Source: Planctomycetaceae bacterium
GTDB taxonomy: Bacteria > Planctomycetota > Phycisphaerae > SM23-33
Length of the DNA: 64,000 bases
Direction: 5' to 3'
Assembly: GCA_039680605.1 (NCBI GenBank)
Contig: JBDKTA010000015.1
Location: forward strand, 78,661 to 142,660
Each line of letters begins with the position of its first letter. Within the stretch, counting starts at the first letter, position 1. The notes below the pieces were generated by a model. That model saw only the letters and a list, made by a program, of their open reading frames with translations. It had not been told where the DNA came from and did no database searches. The translations under genes and the position numbers were made by a program. Below, in pieces: positions 34,348 through 42,999 of this stretch.

Positions 34348-36513
34348 ATGGTGGATGGAGCCAACAACGCGACACGCCCATTGCTGGCGGTGATGCTGGC
34401 GGCGAGCCTGCTGGCCGGATGCAGCACCGAAATCGGCGAGTATACCAAGGTGGACTGGTCGCGGTTCTTCGACCCCAGCAAGGTTATCGCCAAGCCCAAG
34501 CACAAGGTCACCTCCGCGATCTCCGACACGACGGGCCTGATGGATCCGGTCGAGGGTCTGCTGCCCAACTCACGACCGCCGGAGCGGGCGGATTCCGTTT
34601 TTGACGAGCGGGAATATATCATCGGCCCCACCGACGTGCTCAACATCGGCGTGATGGACCTGTTCGTGCAAGGGCAGGAGAGCACGTTCCAGCGCGAGGT
34701 CACGCCCAACGGCTTCATCGACCTGCCGCTGATCGACAAGCGCATCAAGGCCGACGGCCTGACCAGCGCCCAGCTTCGCGAGCAGATCAAGGGCGCATAC
34801 AGCCCGGAGATTATCCTCGATCCCAAGGTGTCGATCCAGGTCGTCGCGCGGCGGCAGAGCCGGTTCACCCGCGTCGGATCGACCAACCAGGGGCAGTTCT
34901 TCCTCACGCGGCTGGACACTCATTTGCTGGAAGCGCTGGCCGTCAGCGGCGGCATTCCGACGATCCCGGGCGTGGAATACATTTACGTGATCCGTCAGAA
35001 GCCCGCCGCCGAGGCGACCGCGGCGGCTGCGGCTCCGGCAGTCCTGGCTCCGGCCCCGCCGGTGGTGGCGCCCACGCCCCCGGTCGTGGTTCCGCAGCCG
35101 CCGGTAACGGTACCCCAGCCGCCGGTCGTTCCCCAGCCGCCGGTGGTGACACAGCCGCCGGTGGTGGTACCCCAGCCGCCGATTGTGACGCCGATCATTC
35201 CGCCGCTGGTTGCCCCTCCGGCGACGCCGCCTGTGCGGACCCAACCGGCCACAGCGCCGGTGAGCGGTCTGGAGGAATCGGTTCGTCGTCAGGGCACGCG
35301 ACCGGCCACCCAGAGCCAGGCCTTTGAGAAGCTAAGAGATGCGTTGCCGATTATCCCGCCGGGTACGCAACGGGTTCCAGAGCGAGAAGACCTCGGTCCG
35401 CGCGAAGAGCCCCTGCGCCTGTCGGTGACGTCGGCGGCGCCCTCGGGAACCAACGCATCATCCACCGCGAGCCAGAAGTATGCTTTCCGCGACGGCCAAT
35501 GGGTGAAGGTGCCGCTGTACGTGGCCCAACCCGAGCCCAACCCCGTCGCCACCGCGCCCAAGCCCCCTGCGGCGATTGTCGCGACGCCGGGCAAGCCCCT
35601 CCAGGCCGCAGTGCTGCCCGCCAAGGCAACGCCTCCGGCGGCGCCGGCGAAAGAGGCGCCCCGGCCGCAACCCGCCCTCGCCGCGGCAGTCGCGGCCCCG
35701 GCGCGACCGCTGCCGCTGCCGGAATCGCTCAAGCTGCCGGTCCAACCGGCCAAGCCCGACAGCGCCGCCGCGCCGGTGCGGGTCGCCACGTTCGACCCGC
35801 CGGCCAAGCCCATGCCCGTCCCCGGGCAGGCGCGGAACAATCCGGACATGCAGACGATTCTCAGCCGCGCCCTGGGCGCCAAGACCGCCCAGGCGTTGAC
35901 CGGACAGGCGCCTGCTCCCGCGCCGGCGAGCCAGCCGCTGACGGCCCCGGTGGGGCGTGCGCCAGCCGTCGCGAGAGACCCCTACGGATGGGACGCGGCC
36001 ATCGGGGCCGACCAGACCGAAATTATTGCCATCAGATTGGACGAACTTCAGAGCATCAACACCAGTATGAACATCATCGTCCGGGACAACGACGTCATAT
36101 TCGTCCCCAGCCCGGCGACCGGCGAGTTTTACATGATGGGCGAAGTGGCGCGGCCGGGCGTCTACGCCCTGACCGGAAGAGGCACGACGTTGAAGCAAGC
36201 CGTTGCCGCCGCGGGCAATCTCGGCGGCGCGAGTTGGCCTGAAAATTCGATCTTGTTCAGGAGAGTCGCCAGCAACCAGGAACAGGCGATTCCGGTGAAC
36301 CTGGAAAAGATATTCAGAAGCGAGGAGCCCGACATTTACCTCAAGCCGAACGACATCCTGGCGGTGGGCACGCACGTGGCGGTGCCATTCTACGCCATGG
36401 TTCGAGGCATGGTGCCCCAGATCCAGATCCAGAGCACGCTTGAGTATAGTCGAAACTTCTTTAACCCGATTCCGACAACTGGTTTGGACAGCACGCGATT
36501 CACTCGCTGGTAA
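34348..36513 (+). CDS. Wza-type polysaccharide export lipoprotein with long Pro/Ala/Gln linker
   Basis: A 721-residue lipoprotein (lipobox SLLAGC near residue 21-25), placed in the outer membrane or its equivalent, and a probable polysaccharide export channel. The N-terminal half has the polysaccharide biosynthesis/export domain (YIIGPTDVLNIGVMDL, REVTPNGFIDLPLIDK, DGLTSAQLREQIKGAY). A low-complexity segment from about 215 to 525 is full of PPVV and QPPV. An SLBB domain near the C-terminus (FYMMGEVARPGVYAL, LKQAVAAAGNLGG, PNDILAVGT) completes the family pattern. The length and linker are unusual. It leads a five-gene operon with exosortase, 12 bases upstream. The start at 34348 gives the best signal; 34336 is also possible. 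Confidence 0.85.
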   Translation: MVDGANNATRPLLAVMLAASLLAGCSTEIGEYTKVDWSRFFDPSKVIAKPKHKVTSAISDTTGLMDPVEGLLPNSRPPERADSVFDEREYIIGPTDVLNIGVMDLFVQGQESTFQREVTPNGFIDLPLIDKRIKADGLTSAQLREQIKGAYSPEIILDPKVSIQVVARRQSRFTRVGSTNQGQFFLTRLDTHLLEALAVSGGIPTIPGVEYIYVIRQKPAAEATAAAAAPAVLAPAPPVVAPTPPVVVPQPPVTVPQPPVVPQPPVVTQPPVVVPQPPIVTPIIPPLVAPPATPPVRTQPATAPVSGLEESVRRQGTRPATQSQAFEKLRDALPIIPPGTQRVPEREDLGPREEPLRLSVTSAAPSGTNASSTASQKYAFRDGQWVKVPLYVAQPEPNPVATAPKPPAAIVATPGKPLQAAVLPAKATPPAAPAKEAPRPQPALAAAVAAPARPLPLPESLKLPVQPAKPDSAAAPVRVATFDPPAKPMPVPGQARNNPDMQTILSRALGAKTAQALTGQAPAPAPASQPLTAPVGRAPAVARDPYGWDAAIGADQTEIIAIRLDELQSINTSMNIIVRDNDVIFVPSPATGEFYMMGEVARPGVYALTGRGTTLKQAVAAAGNLGGASWPENSILFRRVASNQEQAIPVNLEKIFRSEEPDIYLKPNDILAVGTHVAVPFYAMVRGMVPQIQIQSTLEYSRNFFNPIPTTGLDSTRFTRW

Positions 36514-36525
36514 GGCTGCTGGAGA

Positions 36526-37512
36526 ATGACGCAGACATCGGACCCGACGCCCCAGGGTGCGGCAGGCGCGAGCCTCGCTGATCTGGTGGAGGATGCTTCT
36601 TCGGAGGCGTCGTCCGCCGTGTCGTCGTTTGCGTCAGGCGTCTGGGCCAAGATCATCCTGGGCGCGGGCCTGCTGGTGGCGATCAACCTCAAGCAGTTTC
36701 CCGAGTTGTTCTACAAGTGGCGCATCGACCCGAACTGGTCGCACGGGTTCATCATCCCTCTGTTCAGCGTATTCCTTCTCTACAGCCGCTGGGGCGAGAT
36801 CGTCTCGGCCGAGCGAAAAGCCTGCCTGTGGGGCCTGCCGGCTTTGCTGCTGGCGGCGGTGGTCTCCCTGGCTGGATACAACTACGCCAATCCCTGGGCC
36901 GTCCAGACGGGCATGTTGTTGATGGGCTGCGCGCTGGTGTGGTACGTCGCGGGCACCGCCATGCTCCGCCTGACGTGGCTGCCGATCCTGTACCTGTTCT
37001 TCGCCCTGCCCATTCCCAACGCGTATTACGGGAGCGTGGCGCTGCATATGCAGAACATCGCCGCCGCGGCGTCGGCGACGGTGCTGCAATGGCTCGGGGT
37101 AGACATCGTCTCCAATCAAAGCAATCTGAACATCGTCAGCCTTTCCGGCGTGGCGTACCCGCTGACGGTGGCCGAAGCCTGCAGCGGCATGCGCCTGCTG
37201 ATGGCGTTCGTGGCTTTGGGCGTGGCCATGGCGTACCTGACGGACCGCCCGCTATGGCAGCGGATCGTCCTGGTGCTGGCGGCGGTCCCGATCGCCATTG
37301 CCAGCAACATCATCCGCGTGGTGATCACGTGCCTGATGCACGTCATCGACAAGCCTGAGATGGGCAAGGGCTTCATGCACGACTTCACGGGCATGCTGAT
37401 GCTGATTCCGGCGATGCTCATGCTCTGGGGGCTGGGATGGCTGTTGCGGCACTTGTTCATCGACGTGCCCGACGACGACTCGGACGACCAGCCCCAGGGA
37501 GGAGTCGCTTGA
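36526..37512 (+). CDS. xrt: Exosortase
   Basis: A 328-residue integral membrane cysteine protease/transpeptidase that cuts PEP-CTERM proteins and couples them to the exopolysaccharide export route. Eight or so hydrophobic helices are visible. The catalytic triad fits the family: C219 in VAEACSGMR, R264 in SNIIRV and H285 in FMHDFTG. Its likely substrate in the window is the PEP-CTERM protein at 20794-21534. It lies between the export protein and the EpsI-like gene, overlapping the latter by 4 bases. The spacing of the ribosome site is poor, but the frame is well supported. Confidence 0.92.
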   Translation: MTQTSDPTPQGAAGASLADLVEDASSEASSAVSSFASGVWAKIILGAGLLVAINLKQFPELFYKWRIDPNWSHGFIIPLFSVFLLYSRWGEIVSAERKACLWGLPALLLAAVVSLAGYNYANPWAVQTGMLLMGCALVWYVAGTAMLRLTWLPILYLFFALPIPNAYYGSVALHMQNIAAAASATVLQWLGVDIVSNQSNLNIVSLSGVAYPLTVAEACSGMRLLMAFVALGVAMAYLTDRPLWQRIVLVLAAVPIAIASNIIRVVITCLMHVIDKPEMGKGFMHDFTGMLMLIPAMLMLWGLGWLLRHLFIDVPDDDSDDQPQGGVA

Positions 37513-38408
37513 CCTCCAACCGCACAACTCAGGCAGGCGCGCCGGCGGGGATCTGGCGGTGGTGTTCGGCGAACCGTCACTTCAGCGTGGCGGTGGCGGT
37601 GCTGGCGTTGACGTGGGTCGCGACGGCGGCCGTGGGGTGGATCGTGAAAATGCCCGTGGTCTGGCCCAAGGGCGTGGAGGTGGATCCTTCCTTCCGCCTG
37701 ACGAGCCTGCCGGACACATTTGGTTCCTACGTGAAGGTTACCGAGGACGGGGTGCTTTCGCCGCAGGGTAAGAAAGACGGCAATCCCGACGGCGAACTGG
37801 TGTTTTCGGAAAAGGACCTCGAGGCGCTGGGGTACGGCAACGCCTTGGACGAGCAGCGCTACCCCCAGCGCTGCAGCGGTTGGTACGTCTCGCGCATTTA
37901 CGAGAACAAGAGCGCCTCGCCGCAGGATCCCTACCGGTACTGGCGGCTGGACGTGTGCTACTACACCGGATCGCGCGACCAGGTTCCGCACGTGGCGGAG
38001 ATTTGCCTCCAGGCCGGCGGGGCCAGCGTGGACACGCAGGGCAAGGCTACGTTCGATTTTCCGCATCTGCCCCAGCCCTGGCAGAAGGACGTCGAGATCA
38101 ACCGGGTGCAGTACAGCGGTCTGCGCGGCAGCGGGGTGGACTACTATCTCTTCTCGTGCAACGGAAAACCGCAGACCGACCGCCTGGTCGTGCGAGCGGA
38201 GATGTCGTACCCGTGGGTGCGTCATAATTACTTCGCGAAGATTCAGTTTTCGCCGTTGGGCGCTACGGCCAATGCGGCCGAGTCCGACGCCGCCGCGGCA
38301 GCCTTTCTGTCAGCGGCCATGCCGGAAGTGCTCAAACTGCTGCCCACGCCGCAAGACATCGATCGGATGGACCAGGCCTACACGCATCCGGACGCCCAGC
38401 GTCCATAG
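37509..38408 (+). CDS. Exosortase-associated EpsI-like protein
   Basis: A 299-residue protein with an N-terminal anchor (FSVAVAVLALTWVATAAVGW) and a soluble domain of the EpsI type (LTSLPDTFGSYV, YYTGSRDQVPHVAEICLQAGG, YYLFSCNGK). EpsI-domain proteins follow exosortases and are often fused to them. The TTG start at 37509 overlaps the exosortase stop (TTGA), with GGGAGGAG correctly placed, so translation should be coupled. No other start fits between the two genes. Confidence 0.85.
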   Translation: MTSNRTTQAGAPAGIWRWCSANRHFSVAVAVLALTWVATAAVGWIVKMPVVWPKGVEVDPSFRLTSLPDTFGSYVKVTEDGVLSPQGKKDGNPDGELVFSEKDLEALGYGNALDEQRYPQRCSGWYVSRIYENKSASPQDPYRYWRLDVCYYTGSRDQVPHVAEICLQAGGASVDTQGKATFDFPHLPQPWQKDVEINRVQYSGLRGSGVDYYLFSCNGKPQTDRLVVRAEMSYPWVRHNYFAKIQFSPLGATANAAESDAAAAAFLSAAMPEVLKLLPTPQDIDRMDQAYTHPDAQRP

Positions 38409-38422
38409 CAATCGGAAGAACC

Positions 38423-41400
38423 ATGGCAAAGAAGAAGAAGATCAACAAGACGGTCGTGATTATCCTCGGAAGCATCATCGTGCTGGTGTTGGCCGGTCTG
38501 ACGTGGCACTGGCGCGAGAAGATCATGAACCGCCTGTTTCCCAAGGACCCCGTAGCCGCCGAGAAGCGGGGCGACGAGTCCCTGGCCGCCGGGAAGTTCG
38601 GCCAGGCGATGGATGACTTCCGCGAGGCGTATGTCTGGTATCGCGATCCGTCGCAGACGGCGGAGCGCAACCGTGCGGGTATGAAGAAGGTCAAGGCGTG
38701 CTTCTACCGGTACAATCCCCAGATCGACACGGATCCCAGCGTCACCCAGACGCAGCGCCATGCGGCAGGAAGTGAAGGCTTTCAGACGCTGGTGAAGATG
38801 GTTCGCGATGACCCTCAGAACGTCGAAGCGCGAAAAATGCTTTGCACCATCTACTGGGGCCAGGCCCTCCAGGCCGTCAGGGACGGTAAAGGACCCGACT
38901 GGCAGTCGTTTCTGACCCACGCCGGCCTCCTGCTGCAGCAGACGCCCCAGGATCATGAAGTCTGGTTCCTGATGGGACGCGCGCACAGCCAGATGGCCGG
39001 CGACAAGCGTGACAAGGAAGAGATTCAGAAGGCCGTCGACGCCTATCGCAAGGCCTTGTCGATATTGAAAGACGAATCGTATTACCGCGAACTGGCCAAG
39101 TTCTACGAATGGGCGGGCGACAACGCCGCCGCTGAAGCGGTGTACAAAGAAGCCTTTGGCTCCGTGGAACCCGCCAATCGCATGCTTCTGCGAGTGGGAT
39201 ACGCCCAGTTCCTGCGGAACACCAATCGCAGCGATGACTGCCTTACGGAACTGCAGGTAACCGTCAAGGAAAACCCGCAGAAGGCAACAGCCTACATTGC
39301 CCTGGCCAACTTCTGGTTGGCCGAGGCCCAGAACAACCGCCGCGTGCCCGATCCGGCGCTTGTCGCCAAAGCCGTAACCGTCCTGCTGGAAGGGCTCAAA
39401 GCCAGTCAGGATGACCCGCAGCTCCATTCGGAACTGGCCAGGGTCTACATCGTGCAGCAGAAGCGCGACGAAGCCTGCGCCTTGCTGCGACAGGGCATCG
39501 CCAGGATTGACGCGGCGCTGGGGAAACTGCCGGCCAAACCGGCCGTCCCGGCCACGCAACCCTCGGCGGCGGAGCGAGAGCGGTATAGTCTTGAGAAAGC
39601 CCGTCCCGCCCTGGTGGCGATGCTGGGGATGGCGTTGATGGATCATGTCGAGTTCACTTCCGGCGACACGTCCGCGCAGTTGACCGAGGCGAAGAAATGC
39701 CTCAAAGAGATTGAAAACTCGGCCAAGCCTCAGGAGCGGGCCCGCCTGGCGGGGCGCATCGCCCTGATGGAAAACCGCCTCGCCGACGCGGCGGGGCTGC
39801 TCGAACAGGCCCACACGCTGTTCAAGGAAGACCCCGAGAACCGCGTCAAGGGCAGTCCCGACATGCGGACCGTCAACTCGCTGGTGCGGGTGTACATGAT
39901 GCAGCAACTGCGGGGCAAGGCCGAATCGCTCGTCGACGAAGTGCTCAAGGCCGATCCCAACAACGTGCAGTGGTTGATCCAGAAAGCCAAGATCCAGATG
40001 GACACCAAGCGCCAGAAGGAGGCGCGGGTCTCGCTGGAGGGGGCCCTGCGGATCGACCCGGCCAACAGCGAGGCCAGGAATCTGCTTCAGGCGATCCTGG
40101 CCGGAAGCGAGGGGCGCGGGCTTCCCGCCTCGTTCGAGCCTTCCGATCGCGCTGTCGCTTATGTGCTCGAGAGGGTGCGAACGCTCAACGCCGACCAGAA
40201 ACCGCTCGAGGCCCAGACGCTGCTGGAACAGCTCTATCAGAAAGCCCCCGCCAACCGCATGGTGCTGGCGAGGCTCTATGACGTCTACATGTTCAACCGC
40301 CAGAGCGACAAGGCCCGCCAGTTGCTGCAGAACGCCATCGCCGCCGATCCCAAGGACGAGTCGCTCAAGACCGCCCTCAGGTTGATCGACGCTCCCGTCT
40401 CCGAACGCTTCGCCTCGCAGATGGTGATGCTCGACAAGGTGACCGACGAATTCCAGAAGAACCTCGCCAAGGCCGACCTGAGCCAGAACGCCGGGAACAA
40501 GGCGGACTGGGAGAAGTATCTCAAGGCCGCCGATGCGGCCAAACCCGGCAGCGTCGAGGTGCTGGGACGGCAGTTCCAGGCCGCTACCGCCACCGGCGAC
40601 TTGGCGGCGGCCGAGGGCATTGCCGCCAAGGCCAAGGCCTCCAACGCCGACGGGCTGAACGGTCTGCGTTTTCTGGGCGACCTGGCCCGCCTTCGCGACC
40701 AGTACGACCAGGCCATCAGTTGCTACGTCGACGCGCTGAAACTCCAGCCCAACAACCTGGTTCTGCGCGACTACCTGGGCCAGTGCTACCTGAAGACCAA
40801 CCAGGTGGACAAAGGCTGGGCGGAATTCGACCGCTGCGTCAAGGACGATCCGGCCTTTGCCTCGGCGATCAAGTCGCTGGCGATGATCGCCCAGGCCCGC
40901 GGCAACATCGACGAGTTCAGCCGGCGGATCGAACGCCTGCACGAGTTGACTCCGGATGACCCCTACGTGCGCGAGAATTATCTGGGCGTTCTGGCGCGGT
41001 CCATCGACACCCGAAAAGATGCCCTGACCGAACTGATCTCCCGCCGCGAGCAGATCCTGCGCACGGCGCCCGACGACATGAAGAACATCCTGGGCCTGGC
41101 CGTTCTGTACGAGCAGGACAACCGCCTCCAGCGGGCCGAGGAACTCTACCGCAGAGTCTTCGACAACGCCACTCTCGACCGCCGCTATCGCACGGCGGTC
41201 CTGGGCGAGTTCCTCGTGCGCCAGAAACGCTATGGCGACGTCGACACGATCTATGCCGCACTCTTGAGCGAACAGATGCCCGCCGGCGAAAAGGTCAAGG
41301 CCTACCTGGACTATGGACGGCTTCTGGCCCAGCACAGCTTCGACCTGGCGGTCGCCGCCTATCAGAAGGCGCTGGATCTGGATCCCAACAACCCGCAGCC

Positions 41401-42997
41401 TTATCGGGAAATCGCCCAGGTGATGGCGATGCAGAAGAAACTGCCCAAGGCGGCCGAGTTCCTGGACCGTTCGCTGAAAGTCCAGGACGACGCAACCACC
41501 CGCTCGAACCTGGCGCAGATTTACATGGAAATGAAGGATTATCCTGCCGCGCTGGCCCAGGCCGACAAGATCATCGCCGCCAACGCCGACGCCACCGGCG
41601 GATACATGCTCAAGGGCGCTATCCTGGGCACGCAAGCCCAGTATGACCAAGCGGAGAAGATGTTCACCAAGGTCCTGTCCATGGAGCCCAACAATGCCCA
41701 GGCGCTGCTCAACAGGGCCCAGGTGATCCAGGCCCTGCCCGACGTCGGGCGGGCTAAACTGGACCTGGCCGAGGCGCAGCGCATGAATCGCGATCCTGCC
41801 CTGGGCATGCAGATCGCCCGCGTCTATGCCTCGATGGGCGACCAGGACGCCGCCATCGGCGCCTTGCTGGTGGTCAAGGACCAGCAGCCCCGCCATCGCG
41901 AGGCCATCGGTAGTCTGATCAACCTCTATGTCGCCAGAAAAGAACTGGAAAAGGCCCAGCGCCTGATCGACGAAGCCGTCGGCTATTACCCCAACGACGC
42001 GGCGATACGGTTGGAACGCGCCGCCCTTCTGAACATGAGAGGGCAGAAGGACCTGGCGATGGACGAGATCGTCAATGCTCTGAAACTCGCCCCCGATAAC
42101 GATCGCGCCGTCGAGATGTACCTGGCCGCTCTGCTCAACGACAAGCGATACGACCAGGTGATCGAGGCCGCCAAGACCTATGCCGCTAAAGAATCCATGG
42201 CGCCGATGCTGGCGACCCTTACCGGAAGAGCCCTGGTGGGACTGAACCAGATCCCCCAGGCCGATGCCCAGTTCAAGCTGGCCTTGCAGAAGACCTCCGG
42301 AATACAGACCGCCGCGGTCGTGACGGAGATTTCGCGCGCCTACGGCAAGGACTCCATGGAGAAACTCATCGCCTGGCGAAGCCTGTGCCCCAAGAGTGCC
42401 GAATACCGCCTGCGCCTGGGCGAGTTGATGCAGGGACCCGGGCAGGATCCCCAAGGGGCTGTGGCGATCTTCCAGGAAGCCCTCGCGCTGACGGCGGACA
42501 AGTCACTGCAGGCCGAGCTGTGGTGCAAGATCGGCACCCTCTACCAGGTCTCGGAGAAGATCAAGAGCTCCGCCAAGGCCGCCGAGGCCTACGAGAAAGC
42601 CATCGCGGCCAATCCCAACCATCTCCAGTCGCTCAACAACCTGGCGTACATGAACTGCGAAGATCTCAAGGACTACGCCAAGGCCGAGGACTACGGCGCC
42701 CGCGCGTATCGCCTCGCGCCGGCGGACCCCAACATCCTGGACACCTACGGGTGGATCCTGTGCAACACGAAGAAGTATGCCCAGGCCGAACCGGTGCTGC
42801 GCAAAGCAGTAGAACTTGGCGCACGCAAAGCCGTCTTCCTGTATCATCTGGGGTGTCTCTATGAGCAGACCGGACAAGCGGCCCAGGCCCGCAGTCTCTT
42901 TGAAGAAGCCCAGAAAGTGGCCGCTCCGGGGGACGGGAAGACCCTCCAGCAGGAGATTGACGCCGCCGTGAAACGCACGGGCGGCGGAAGGAAGTAA
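38423..42997 (+). CDS. Membrane-anchored giant TPR protein of the exosortase/EPS operon
   Basis: A 1524-residue protein with a single N-terminal membrane helix (VVIILGSIIVLVLAGLTW, residues 11-28). The rest is tetratricopeptide repeats from about residue 45 to the end, with classic pairs such as LDPNNPQPYREIAQVMAMQKK and PNNAQALLNRAQVIQALPDV. TPR arrays act as protein scaffolds; in PEP-CTERM operons large TPR proteins of the PrsT kind are common. It probably organises the secretion machine at the cytoplasmic or periplasmic side. It starts 14 bases after the EpsI-like stop and ends 2 bases before the Wzz-like gene, consistent with one operon. Confidence 0.88.
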   Translation: MAKKKKINKTVVIILGSIIVLVLAGLTWHWREKIMNRLFPKDPVAAEKRGDESLAAGKFGQAMDDFREAYVWYRDPSQTAERNRAGMKKVKACFYRYNPQIDTDPSVTQTQRHAAGSEGFQTLVKMVRDDPQNVEARKMLCTIYWGQALQAVRDGKGPDWQSFLTHAGLLLQQTPQDHEVWFLMGRAHSQMAGDKRDKEEIQKAVDAYRKALSILKDESYYRELAKFYEWAGDNAAAEAVYKEAFGSVEPANRMLLRVGYAQFLRNTNRSDDCLTELQVTVKENPQKATAYIALANFWLAEAQNNRRVPDPALVAKAVTVLLEGLKASQDDPQLHSELARVYIVQQKRDEACALLRQGIARIDAALGKLPAKPAVPATQPSAAERERYSLEKARPALVAMLGMALMDHVEFTSGDTSAQLTEAKKCLKEIENSAKPQERARLAGRIALMENRLADAAGLLEQAHTLFKEDPENRVKGSPDMRTVNSLVRVYMMQQLRGKAESLVDEVLKADPNNVQWLIQKAKIQMDTKRQKEARVSLEGALRIDPANSEARNLLQAILAGSEGRGLPASFEPSDRAVAYVLERVRTLNADQKPLEAQTLLEQLYQKAPANRMVLARLYDVYMFNRQSDKARQLLQNAIAADPKDESLKTALRLIDAPVSERFASQMVMLDKVTDEFQKNLAKADLSQNAGNKADWEKYLKAADAAKPGSVEVLGRQFQAATATGDLAAAEGIAAKAKASNADGLNGLRFLGDLARLRDQYDQAISCYVDALKLQPNNLVLRDYLGQCYLKTNQVDKGWAEFDRCVKDDPAFASAIKSLAMIAQARGNIDEFSRRIERLHELTPDDPYVRENYLGVLARSIDTRKDALTELISRREQILRTAPDDMKNILGLAVLYEQDNRLQRAEELYRRVFDNATLDRRYRTAVLGEFLVRQKRYGDVDTIYAALLSEQMPAGEKVKAYLDYGRLLAQHSFDLAVAAYQKALDLDPNNPQPYREIAQVMAMQKKLPKAAEFLDRSLKVQDDATTRSNLAQIYMEMKDYPAALAQADKIIAANADATGGYMLKGAILGTQAQYDQAEKMFTKVLSMEPNNAQALLNRAQVIQALPDVGRAKLDLAEAQRMNRDPALGMQIARVYASMGDQDAAIGALLVVKDQQPRHREAIGSLINLYVARKELEKAQRLIDEAVGYYPNDAAIRLERAALLNMRGQKDLAMDEIVNALKLAPDNDRAVEMYLAALLNDKRYDQVIEAAKTYAAKESMAPMLATLTGRALVGLNQIPQADAQFKLALQKTSGIQTAAVVTEISRAYGKDSMEKLIAWRSLCPKSAEYRLRLGELMQGPGQDPQGAVAIFQEALALTADKSLQAELWCKIGTLYQVSEKIKSSAKAAEAYEKAIAANPNHLQSLNNLAYMNCEDLKDYAKAEDYGARAYRLAPADPNILDTYGWILCNTKKYAQAEPVLRKAVELGARKAVFLYHLGCLYEQTGQAAQARSLFEEAQKVAAPGDGKTLQQEIDAAVKRTGGGRK

Positions 42998-42999
42998 AC

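Noticed and set aside
38378..42454. A 1358-codon minus-strand frame across the TPR gene
   Set aside because: The sense strand encodes regular TPRs with a signal anchor and operon context; the antisense frame lacks family features.
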